This document shows, piece by piece, positions 54,354 through 64,000 of a stretch of DNA of 64,000 bases (positions are counted from its first letter, which is position 1; each line of letters opens with the position of its first letter). The notes beneath the pieces are model-generated. The model made no database searches, was not told where the DNA came from, and saw only the letters and a program-made list of their open reading frames with translations. The translations under genes were made by a program, and so were the position numbers. Source of the DNA: Pycnopodia helianthoides (taxonomy: Eukaryota > Echinodermata > Asteroidea > Forcipulatida > Asteriidae); the NCBI GenBank assembly GCA_032158295.1, contig CM063244.1, positions 26,634,930-26,698,929 of the forward strand, given 5' to 3'.

Positions 54354-54683
54354 CAGGGTTCTGCCCACAGTGGCCGGTGCCGGAAAACCCGCTCGGCACT
54401 CAGGATTCCCCAACCACCACTGGCAGAATTTTCTCTGTTTCCGACCACCACACATTTTTCAAATTTTTTAATTACACTTGCAGTTTCCTTTCAAATGTTT
54501 TCAACGAAATGTAAAATTGGGTATTTACCAATAAGAATGGTAATTGGTATCCAAAGTCATTAATTTTGAGTACTTCTTTGACTTGAGTCTATTTATATGA
54601 TCTACCGTGTAACTGATCCCTCTCGCAATGGTTTTCAGGGAAACATTTTTCCACCACTAAAGAAATCCTGGGCAGAACCCTAA
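54354..54683. mobile_element. hAT-like MITE, CAGGGTTCTGCCCA ends
   Basis: Inverse sister of 26,154-26,466: starts AGGGTTCTGCCCACAGTGG and ends 'cctgggcagaaccct'. Confidence 0.78.
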
Positions 54684-54890
54684 AAGTCTGAAATTTCTCA
54701 CTCCTGAAAAGAAAACAGGGGTACTACTAGTTGCAAAAGGCAAATGCTTTTAAAAAGGAGTTTAAAAAGAATGTATGACCGCTTTTTTTTCTGATGTAAA
54801 ATGCACAGGGCACTGGGGAATCAAGGCGTACAATAATTCGTTGCCATAGGGTTTTCCCTAATGCTGATTGATGACAGCAGGGCTCGAATT

Positions 54891-55229
54891 TTACACTGGA
54901 CCGCAGGCCCGAGGCCAGTGATTTTAGCACCGGGCCAGTAAACTCATGTCTGGACAAGTCCGGCGGTCTTGTGTTTGTGTTCAAATGTTGACTTTCAGTC
55001 TGATAAATACAATTCAGTTGATTATTGAACTTCTTACCCATAATATACAAATGAGATAAATCTTTCCTTAGGGCTTTTCCCAAATTCAAACAGTTCAATT
55101 ATTAACCCTTGTAGGCATTTTTTCTTCCCACTCCAATTCTGGTCTTGTACTCAAAATTTTGGTCCAGTAAATATTTTGAGCTACAAGCCCTGCGATCTTG
55201 TGGGTTTTTCCCCCAAATTCTAGCCCTGG
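54891..55229. mobile_element. hAT-like MITE, CAGGGCTCGAATTT ends
   Basis: Starts CAGGGCTCGAATTTTACACT and ends 'caaattctagccctg'. Same family as 30,677-31,071. Confidence 0.78.
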
Positions 55230-55380
55230 ACAGTACAACTGAGCACCAGCACGGTCAAATGCCGTCCAGATTGCCATCAAGTGCATCCAGAATGGTCATC
55301 AACAGCACTAGTTCCAAGACCTTTGTATTTATGACAATTTTAAACAGAAAAGAAAAGGAAAACAGAACAAGAGTACTTAC

Positions 55381-55420
55381 GCTTCATCTATGTTTGGATG
55401 GTAGATTTTATTCAAAAAAC
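55381..55420 (-). CDS. UBE2H: UBE2H HPN-motif exon
   Basis: GT completes Gly; FLNKIYHPNIDE then a split Ala (GC). HPN is the conserved E2 motif that supports the catalytic site. The acceptor is TCTTACAG and the donor GC|GTAAGT. Confidence 0.95.
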
Positions 55421-56505
55421 CTGTAAGAGAATAATTTGTGATAGCACTTTAAAATCTAACAAAACGATACTGTCAAAAATTAAAAAGTTAAAAGGTAACT
55501 CGGACAAAGGGTCCAGATTAATTAAAAACCACAATACAAAACTATTCAACTTCTTCTCTATTTAGATTTAAATAAAGTTGTAATGGCAACAATCTTTTCC
55601 ACAAATTATTAGCGAGGGAACGAACTTGGGCGTGTTGGCAACCCTGACCAGAAAACAATTTCTGACGTAAAAATTCACCAACCGCAGCAATTTCCGAGAA
55701 ATACGCTACAATTAGAGAGCTACGCCAGTAATCAGAAACAGTAGCTGGATGCAGAAGACCCAACCCAGGTTGGAAGAGAATGTCCAACCTCTGTGGGAGG
55801 ATCACCGGCTGGTTGATGACTAACCTTGGGAACCAAGGTTGCCGGGGCCAAAATTATATCATGAGGAGATCTATTTCAGTTAGAACCCTTGGAATGAAGG
55901 AGAAGGGCGTGAATGCGTCGAGCAAACAGCCCATCCCACTGAACCAGCAGCGCTTCTGTCTGCCATGCGCTGGGATCCATGTCTACTTTTCTTTTTGGCG
56001 CCTGTTCCGGCGCTGGAGGATTTTGTTGATTTACCCTTACCCGGACAACTCCTTTGTTGTTGGCCCATTCCATCTAAAAAACACTGGTTGGTACTGAAGA
56101 CTGGATAGTGTCTCCGTTCTGACCCAAGGAACTGCCACCACTCAGGGCCTCCCCCCCCCAACTCCCATTACGGACAGATTCATTCCTCGCAAATTGTCAG
56201 CCATTAGAATAAACTGGCTAAAAACTCCCCAATCCTTTTTTTTAACCATCAATCTTAACAAGAGTGGAATTTTTCAAGGTTTTTTCAAGGAATTCTGCAG
56301 AAATTTGTTGCTAGTTTGTAAAGTCTGCCATCTTGAAACCTAAGCCAACAACTTTTTTTTTACTCTTTGGTCAGAACAGCTGCATCCCCGCGCGGCTGCA
56401 TCGAACATGCGAAAGCTTCAACCAATGAGCGAAGCTCAAACTTCTTTCTGGTCGAGCTCACCTAAACAGGTCCCTTGTAGCACACTCTGCAAATTCTTTA
56501 CTTAC

Positions 56506-56580
56506 CAATTGAAGGCGATTTAAATGGATATTTATCAGGTAGATCAACTCTTACTTTCCATACACCGCCGTCATAAGGAG
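56506..56580 (-). CDS. UBE2H: UBE2H exon with [16 protein letters not shown]
   Basis: CT completes a codon; [20 protein letters not shown] and SPSI follow, almost identical to human UBE2H residues after the GPQGT turn. The acceptor is TTTTCTGCAG and the donor ATTG|GTAAGT-like (GTAAG). It is the rightmost coding exon found. Confidence 0.97.
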
Positions 56581-56999
56581 CTGCAGAAAAAAAGAGGACA
56601 AAGAATAACAGAGTAATTAATGTGACGAAAAAAATAAAAGTCTGATTTCAACTCGAGAAAGTCAGTAAATGTATGTAATGTACAAAATCTTGGTGCAGGG
56701 TTAAACATGGACAAGCCCTTGGAAAGATTTTTGAACGTTTTCCGAACAATGTGTTTTTATGAAGCACTTTTTTAGCCACGTAGACCTTTCAAAGTGCCAT
56801 TATTATTACACAGATCTATTCAATGGACTCTACGCATTCCTGAAACCATTCCAACTCCTTAGGAATGTGCAGCACCAGCAGCCAAATGGGCACACAGGTT
56901 GCTAATAAATCACGTTAGCAGTTTCCACCCTCACAGGTACCCATTTGCACTGGGTGATGTGAAGCACTTATGGTCAAGTGTCTTGCTCAAGTGCAGAAG

Positions 57000-57090
57000 T
57001 GTCACAACCGGGAGTCGAACCCACACCTTGATGTCTCAGTCACCTGAACCCGAGTTCTGTGCTACACATGCCTTGGCCATTTTTCTAATC
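57000..57090 (-). mobile_element. tRNA-like SINE head fragment
   Basis: Minus strand: GTGTGGGTTCGACTCCCGGT B box preceded by 'ctcgggttcaggtgactgagac'. The A-box side is diverged. Confidence 0.5.
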
Positions 57091-57199
57091 GTACATGTGT
57101 GTGTCCATTTCCTCAGTCTATTTTGTCCATGTGTGTGTTAGAATTTTTGGCCGATTAATCAATAATAGGATTTTGAACCATAGTGGTTGGCCTGATACC

Positions 57200-57416
57200 G
57201 GATAAATTTGCTTAGCATGAAATTTCTTCCTTGATAAAAACAGGGTTACCAACCAAATTTCCATGTGTTGCATATTGCTTGTTACTGGTATTCAGCTGTT
57301 GTTTGCTTATCCTGAAAATCACGTGGAAATTTGGTTGGTAATCCTGTTTTTATCAATGAAGAAATTTCATGCTAAGCAAATTTTTGTGCTTAGCAGCTCT
57401 ATGAAATTGGGCCCTG
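57200..57416. mobile_element. MITE, GGGCCCAATTTCATAGAGC family, left-truncated
   Basis: Nearly identical to 40,521-40,740 but lacking the first ~20 bp; ends AGCTCTATGAAATTGGGCCC. Confidence 0.9.
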
Positions 57417-57734
57417 GAGGTAACAGAGGCAATTGCCTCAATGTCCCTTCTCATTGCCTTGGTGCCTTTAAATCCTACCTATCCTTCATAGAAGTGCCCT
57501 TTAACAAGGTAAAATTGCCTTGCCCTTACAAGAACAAAGTATCGGGCTTGTAGTGGTTATAGATACGTTGACCTTTATAAAATCCTTTGCCTTGTAGTCT
57601 ACATTCAATTTTTTTTGTCTTCTAAATTGTTTTTTATAGACCTTGTGAACACGACGCCGTTTGAGTAGGACAACCTTGGCTACAGGTTAAAAGAAGGTAG
57701 CTGATTGGCTGATCCTGTGCGCTGCGCGTACATA

Positions 57735-57870
57735 GCCAGGCCTCAAACTTCAACATTTTTAGGGCAAGGCCACTTTGGCCTTGGAGCAAGCCAAATTTTG
57801 GAGGGCACCAAGGCCAGTTGATTGGGCACCAAGGCCAAAAATGCAATTTTAAAAAAGGCACGAAGGCCAT
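57735..57870. repeat. 'Caaggccac/gcaccaaggcc' repeat of the CAGGCCT family
   Basis: 'cataGCCAGGCCTCAAACTTC' followed by repeated 'ggcaccaaggccA' blocks. Similar blocks are at 57,418-57,550 and 58,745-58,900. Confidence 0.5.
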
Positions 57871-58139
57871 CAATAAACACTGTAATGCATTAGTTACCCC
57901 AAGTTTTTTATACACAAAAATTCAAAATATGTAAATTGGAAAATTGGAAAATTAAATATATATAAATTGGAAAATTGGCCAAAGGTTCCCCTATGGGCGG
58001 TTAACCAGATAAAACAATTTGCATGAATAAAATATTGATAAATCACATCTTATTCATAAACAAACTGTAAAACTGTGGAGCCACCAGATGTCAACACACT
58101 TTCCAGGTTAAAAAGAACACAACATCCACCACTCCTATG

Positions 58140-58565
58140 ACTATGAGTCAAAAAACCAGGTCACAAAAGTACAAAGACACCCCATGCTTGGGTAGTCTTT
58201 TGAGTGAAGCAAGAGTATTACAAACTAAACAATTGGATAACAAACTGTAGAGGATTAACCACAGAGACACCACACAGGCGGCTTGTCTTTTGAGTGAAGC
58301 AAGAGTACCATTTGTAACAAACTGTAGAGGATTAACCACAGAGACACCACAAGGCGGCTTGTCTTTTGAGTGAGGCAAGAGTATCATTTGTATAACAAAC
58401 TGTAGAGGATTAACCACAGAGACACCACACAGGCGGCTTGTCTTTGAGTGAAGCAAGAGTACCATTTGTATACAACTGTAGAGGATTAACCACAGAGACA
58501 CACACAGTGGCTTGTCTTTGAGTGAAGCAAGAGTACATTTGTATAACAAACTGTAGAGGATTAAG
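58140..58565. repeat. Minisatellite, ~75-bp unit, about 5 copies
   Basis: Units contain TGTAGAGGATTAACCACAGA, GGCGGCTTGTCTTTTGAGTG and AGCAAGAGTACCATTTGTA. Several unit boundaries carry 1-2 nt indels. It lies in the UBE2H intron upstream of the first exon seen. Confidence 0.93.
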
Positions 58566-58744
58566 ATAAGAGGAACTGGGTCTCAATAGGTGGGGCCAAC
58601 ATTAAATAACGAAAAGGATCTCCATCTGTAGGCTTCGTCTGTGTAGAAAAGTTTGTTTTTTCGTAATCATTGACAACTGTGTAAAAAATATTCAGAAAAA
58701 TCGCGGCAGCTGGTGCTTCTAAACAACTTTGATAATGTATTTAA

Positions 58745-58900
58745 CTTCTACTAAAAAGGGCACCACGGCCAGCAACAGGGAATAAGGGCACAGCAATTAT
58801 GGCTTTGAAGAAGATGATTTTTGGAGGGGCACTACGGCCAGTAACAAGGGCACCGACGGCCATGGCCGTCGTGGCCGCCGGGAAGTTTGAGGCCTGCATA
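58745..58900. mobile_element. MITE of the CAGGCCT family
   Basis: 'aagggcaccacggcc' repeats end with AAGTTTGAGGCCTGC. Confidence 0.5.
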
Positions 58901-59611
58901 GCTATCCATTGTTTCATCCTCATTTTACCTCCAAGATGGCTGCTCATGATGACCTCAACGCATTGAGGCCTATTGCCTCTATACTCCTCTTCTGATTCCT
59001 GGTTTACAATTTTTCTACTTTTCATGAGATTTTAATTGTACATGTTAATTTCTCTTACTTTTGTGGGTAATTTGTACATTTTTGGCGGAACGATTAATAA
59101 AAAGTAAAACAATATTTTGTGTTATATTCTCCAAACCAAAATTTGAAGGACAAAATAGTCGGACACCTTTTTTTTTCACTGTTGGAATTAGTATCATTGA
59201 TGCTCTTGTACGCAGGGCACATGAGGCCCATGTACACGTAAATTGATATAGCGTCATTGTCACTGTACAATTACATCTTCCACTTTTCACATGATCTACC
59301 TGACTACGTTTCTATTGTAGACGATCAGTCACATCTGCATGTATACAGGAATGTTTAATGTGTTTCGTTCCTACAGTGCAATGACCCCCAATATGAATCT
59401 GAAAGATTAGACAGCCAGATCGCAATCTGTGTAGGTTAGCTAGATGTACGTTTACCAGTGCAGGGGAAACTGTGCATTGCAATTGAATTCCATTTGACAT
59501 TATAACTGATCAAGTACATGTACAACTCCGAACAATGCTGATAACGTGATTTTCAGACTCAAAGGACCATCTGCAGGGCACCTCCTTTTTTCCTACTTCA
59601 TACTTTCAGAC

Positions 59612-59982
59612 TTAAAGGGAAGGTATACGATTGGTAATCACTCTAACAAATTATGGCAATAATTTAAAAAAAGTACAGCAACTTTCAACAACTCAAAATA
59701 ATGTGGATATGGAAAAAGATGTCAGTTTTTATCCCCAAAAATTTGAATCTGAGAAACGCTTCTGTCAGAAACATTTCTTAGATTGTGTATTCCTATTACT
59801 TATTAGGGATTAATCTTCATGTGTGGACATAACCGCTCCAGATTTTTGGCGATACCTCAAAAACGCTACCACCTTTTGAAATGAAATTTTCCACAGGTTA
59901 GTTTTAATTGTATATATCCACATTTATAGAGGATTAAAACAATCGAATGGTTAAAAAAACCAAAGGTATACTTTGCCTTTAA
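59612..59982. mobile_element. MITE, GGTATACGATTGGTAATCA family
   Basis: 'aaagggaaggtatacgattggtaa' at the left; 'aaaccaaaggtatactttgccttt' at the right. Same family as 19,826-20,458 and 17,860-18,372. Confidence 0.82.
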
Positions 59983-61470
59983 ACAAACTTCTACCTCTGT
60001 CATGTCACCTGCATGCCATCACAAATACTGTAGTCTGATTGTATACACAATCAAATGGACCCTGACTATTTTCCCCCGACGACCCCCCCCCAAAAAAAAA
60101 AAAAAAATCTCATTTGGGCCACAGTGATTATGGCTATGTGAGTTTTTCTGCATAATGTGTGCATTAAACCTGTCACATATGCTGGCTGTACTCAAGCCTG
60201 ACAGATAAAATGTTGATCATTAGGTGGTCAAAGAGGACAGATAGATTTAGATAAGATGTTTATGTGCAGAGCACACCGTCATGATGACCTACAGGCTACA
60301 TGTACACATGTGTCACCACATTATGACGTAATTACTATGGGTCTACATGTATGCCGTATACACTTGACATGGCAACGCTTGCAAACAAAGAGATTGTTTT
60401 GGGTTGTTTTTTTTTTCTCTCGTCTACGTCTGAAGATTTTAACAGTCTGAATGACAGCCTCGTCTTATGAGGTGACGTCTTACGTATGTTGTCAAGAGGC
60501 AGATGTGCGTAATGGAAAAGAGCAGAGCATGACTTCGTCTTGAATCATGCAAAGGGACATGAAGAGGTGAACGTTTCAGTCTCAAAGAAAAAAATATATA
60601 CACTTTTGTTGTATGTGACGCCAGGTATCATTTTTGGTGCAACAACAACAGGATCAATGATGGAGCTTGGCAAAGGTGCTGCAAAGTTTTCAGAAATACA
60701 AAACTAAATTCTTGTTAAAGAAATGAGGACGGACAATTTGTAATTCATGCAAATGTCCCAACTGTAGATGGGCCAGCCTAAACTATAATTATGGTATATA
60801 TACATGGAGGGAGAGGTTACAAATTTGAGTGCACTCTAGTTGGGACAAGCCCAATTATTGATTTTCTCTACTTCAGGCAATTACGAGCAATTTTGCCCCT
60901 ATAAAAGAGATTTTTTTCAATGGCAAGATTTGACTGTAACCGGTTTAAAAAATAACACAGCCATGGGCTAAAGGAAGCTATACATTACAAATAAAAAACT
61001 TTTTAAAAGTTGACAGCTTGATTATTTTTCTCTATAAAATGAAATAAGGTTTGGGGTTTCAAAGAAAGCAAGAAATCTCCACCATTCACTGTTCCCTCAT
61101 GCTACATGTATCTCATTTACATCAGAAACTGCAAGTTACAGGACATTGGACCGCAACCTCAATTCTTGTCAAAAAAAACAAAACATGATTGATGGAAAAT
61201 TGCCAACAGAACAAGGAAGCCATATCAAGGTTACATGGAAGTAAATATCAAAAATGAACCATCCACTAGACTGTGTACTGCAGTTGCAGCTTGAGAGAAA
61301 AATTAAAATAAAACCCCAATAAAGAGGAGTTTAATAGTCCGGCTGCTGAGACAGACAGAGTTTTGAAGGCGAATTCTAAAGATAAAGCTGTTTTATTTTA
61401 TTTTATTACACAAACCATGCAAATGTTCCAATAACACTGCTCTCTGGATCACTAATGTTATATTACTAGA
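59983..61470. other. UBE2H intron, nothing recognised
   Basis: No gene, SINE or inverted-repeat element was identified apart from short poly-A and poly-T runs. Confidence 0.5.
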
Positions 61471-62332
61471 GGAATAAAAGGGTAGTGACGCGGTCTTAAC
61501 CGGCCGTTTAAAACCGGCAGCGCCGTGGCCGTGTGATCGCACGGCAACGGCCCTGCAAGGTTTTAAAGTCACCTGGAAATATATATATATATATTTTTTA
61601 AACATAAGAGTTTATGTAAATTAACAATAAAACAATTTTTTGAGTAATTGTTTGTGAGGATTTATATGTAAAAACAATAGATAAAGTTGTTCAGGGGGGG
61701 TGACTCCGCCCATCCCCTTTCATGACGTCAATCAAGGCAGACTTCGCCTCGATCGAACATCGACCCCCCTCGATTTGCTTGCGTTTACGTTTTAAACACA
61801 CGTGCAAGTAGGTCCCAGTAGTGATCTTGTACGTTTCGAAAAAGGTGTTGTTTCTTGCATTTTCCGGCCATGCCGACCAGGTGTATTGCTGCTGTATGCA
61901 GCTAAACAACTAATGATGGGGTCAGTGTGCATTTGTTTCCTGCAGATCCCAAGTATAAGCGGTTGTGGGCCACGAAAGTCAGACTAACGACGTCGTTTTC
62001 GGCGCGATGTGCCAGCTAGTATACGCTAGCTAGTACATGTATACTGTGATGTGGGTGACGTCCGCATACGCACAAAATTTTTTTTCTTCAAATATCGTGC
62101 CTTGATTGACGTCACAAACACATTAGCGCCACCATGTGTCAAGGTAAAGGGGGGCCTACTCTTAAATTTGTAATTAAAATAAAAACTAATTTTTAAAAAC
62201 CTTAGTTAACTGTTTATTCACATTCCACTCATCAAAATACATATATTAATGACAAAAGCTTTGTTTTGACAAAATACCACTGCCAGGTGCCTTTAAACGG
62301 CCGGTAAGACCGAGTCACTACTCTTTTATTCC
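61471..62332. mobile_element. Foldback DNA element, GGAATAAAAG ends
   Basis: Left GGAATAAAAGGGTAGTGACG with TTAACCGGCCGTTTAAA; right inverse TTTAAACGGCCGGTAAGACC ... CTTTTATTCC. The 862-bp interior includes a GC-rich ATCGAACATCGACCC stretch but no long ORF. Short relatives are at 4490 and 6593; the flank 62,333-62,680 matches 1,800-2,160. Confidence 0.8.
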
Positions 62333-62680
62333 CATTCATAAATGCCCTTTTTATTAAAAAGCGTAATATTGTTGGAAAATCTCAACTTTTCTGTTAACTT
62401 TCATTTGCTGTCATGTCCTCCAACCCTGTTTCGCGAAGGATACATGCCACGCTCAACAGCTGTGCGTACGCGCACGTCATAACACCAACATGTTTTTAGA
62501 TTGAATACTAGTATGTGTTGATTGCTTTTCGCGTAAATTAGCACACTGCATATAGCCTTGCGCGCCACAGGTGTGTTTAAACACTTCTAGCCGTGCATTA
62601 TCATCCGTTTAAAACCGGCCACATGACACGCTCTCCACCAATCAGAATGGATAAACTCTCTGAGGTATTTATGAATGCAG
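62333..62680 (+). repeat. Dispersed repeat shared with 1,765-2,160
   Basis: The blocks 'cattcataaatgccctttttattaaaaagcgta', 'tgtgcgtacg' and 'cttgcgcgccacaggt' occur in the same order as at 1,815-2,075. Confidence 0.7.
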
Positions 62681-64000
62681 ACTTAAGAATGTTAGTCCTG
62701 AGAGTAATAATACATTTTGCCAGATCTATGCACCTTGATGGTTCTCCTTTGTTGTACTTCCTTAAAAATATCAGATTCATGTATAATTTACACTGTATAA
62801 TTATTATGCTTTATGGGTTTAATATTCAAAAATGCAAAACTGTGTATATAAATAACACTGCTCTCGGTAACCCGCATTTCTTGTTATCGATCTTACTCCC
62901 CTCTCTAACGAGTGAAAGACAGCAGAAGACGAGCAGGTGATGTGGATCAAGAAGCAATTATCTAATCCCATCCATCAAAATCACCCCTCAACACCCCCCC
63001 CCCCTTAAGCCCTATTTAGACAGCACTGGACGGCATGCTTCATTAAGCCTTCCCAGGACATGTCATCCTTAAGGGGATCTGTTCTAGATCTCCCCCGGTT
63101 CAATTTCTTTATTTACAGCATCTGGGAAAGAGGTACTGGGTTTTTCATTCGGGCGGAAATTACAAAATCTTCACCACAGTTGAGGAAAATTTGAAGCTTT
63201 TTTGTACCAAAAAGAAGCTTAATCAATATGTAAGTGTATCTAAACCACAATGTAGCTTAAGGGTAACAATTAACAGCAATAAGGGCACAATACATGTAGC
63301 ACTCCAAACTAATACTTAAAATAGAAGCTCAGTACATTAATCTCAGAAATCATGTCAAAATTTACTTAACATATACGCGCGCTTACATGTCCAAGCTTTA
63401 TGTTTACTCAATGTGTACTGACTGCACTACTGCGGTCTGGCGCGCTGATGTGGTGATCGCGTGAGGCCTAGGTGGTGGAATGTTTGTCTGACATACGGAT
63501 ATGCTGAGCAAAAGTGACGTCAATCAGGCGGAATGCTTAAATTTCATTGCTCTGCTTAGCGCAAACTCAGGGCTTCCACCAGTCACCAAGATCCACCTAC
63601 AGGGTTATAGCGCCAAATTTCTGTGCTAGCAAAGAATGCTCCGCGACACCTAGCCCAAATACAAACAATTATTCTATTTTTTCTTCTTTCTTGTCTTTTG
63701 CCCGACGTAAGCGCTGTTTTTTGCTGTCAGTAAACAGAGTAATAAAATTTGGCCGTGATAAAAATTTGGTAAACTGCTTAGCAGATAGAAATGGTAGCTC
63801 TGAGATAAACAAGAGATGTCCCAAGTATGATTTTTTAAACTGTCAGGTGTTTTTTTTTTTTGAGTAATGAACCACAAGAACCACAATTTTTCTTTGTTCA
63901 ACCCAAACCAGTGTTTTTTTTCCTCAGATTTAAGCTGAGCAAACTATATGAAATGTCAAAGACTTAATCCCAACTCGGGTTCTTCTCATCACTTCTCTTG
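62681..64000. other. UBE2H intron, little recognised
   Basis: Contains a SINE body fragment at 63,855-63,905 ('aatgaaccacaag...tctttgttcaaccc') related to 41,710-41,770. The first UBE2H exons were not found here. Confidence 0.45.

Larger units (their letters stand above)
51171..56580 (-). other. UBE2H: UBE2H gene, 3' part
   Basis: UBE2H is an E2 ubiquitin-conjugating enzyme that accepts ubiquitin on a cysteine thioester from E1 and passes it to substrates with E3s, including the CTLH/GID complex. Five exons here encode about 138 residues of a ~183-residue family: [11 protein letters not shown], the HPN motif, catalytic VCLDV, LAYPNP and the acidic tail. All phases join cleanly. The first ~45 residues are not found in 56,581-64,000 and must lie beyond the right edge. 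Confidence 0.96.

Noticed and set aside
61691..61909. Minus-strand ORF considered as the missing UBE2H N-terminal exon
   Set aside because: Its sequence does not resemble the UBE2H N terminus and it lies inside a foldback element.

Overview
This looks like AT-rich animal nuclear DNA, most likely from an echinoderm and probably a sea star. The evidence is intron-rich genes with metazoan-like proteins, very dense short inverted-repeat transposons (MITEs), several tRNA-derived SINE families, and several repeat families that I associate from memory with sea-star genomes (for example elements bounded by GGGCCCAATTTCATAGAGC). The species call is inference. No prokaryotic features were seen.

Left part (about 1-30,500, minus strand): one large gene, GTF3C1 (TFIIIC220, the B-box-binding subunit of the RNA polymerase III factor TFIIIC). 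I reconstructed 24 coding exons by following splice sites, phase and remembered similarity to human GTF3C1. They cover the N-terminal ~1,340 residues; the C-terminal third lies beyond the left edge. Exon 4 carries an apparent 1-nt deletion. Introns are packed with MITEs, SINEs, minisatellites and nested insertions.

Middle (30,500-51,000): a repeat-rich intergenic region that includes a Mutator-like foldback element with a clean 9-bp target duplication (34,724-35,620), a tandemly duplicated copy of its end, and a possible hAT-like element. It is followed by a plus-strand uninterrupted 296-codon gene for a class I SAM-dependent methyltransferase-like protein (38,583-39,473), divergent from GTF3C1. 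A palindromic satellite lies at 42.3-42.9 kb, and then there is a relatively repeat-poor stretch that probably includes the 3' UTR of the next gene.

Right part (51,171-64,000, minus strand): the last five coding exons of UBE2H, a ubiquitin-conjugating E2, with HPN motif and catalytic cysteine. Its first exons lie off the right edge, and the remainder is intronic MITEs and tandem repeats.

The three genes have no obvious common pathway. The most unusual signals are: three dispersed hairpins matching the histone-mRNA 3' stem-loop, with compensatory base changes; a palindromic Penelope-like fragment with hammerhead-ribozyme-like core sequences; two piggyBac-like insertions with TTAA duplications; and a foldback element whose loop is a telomere-like GTAGGG array.
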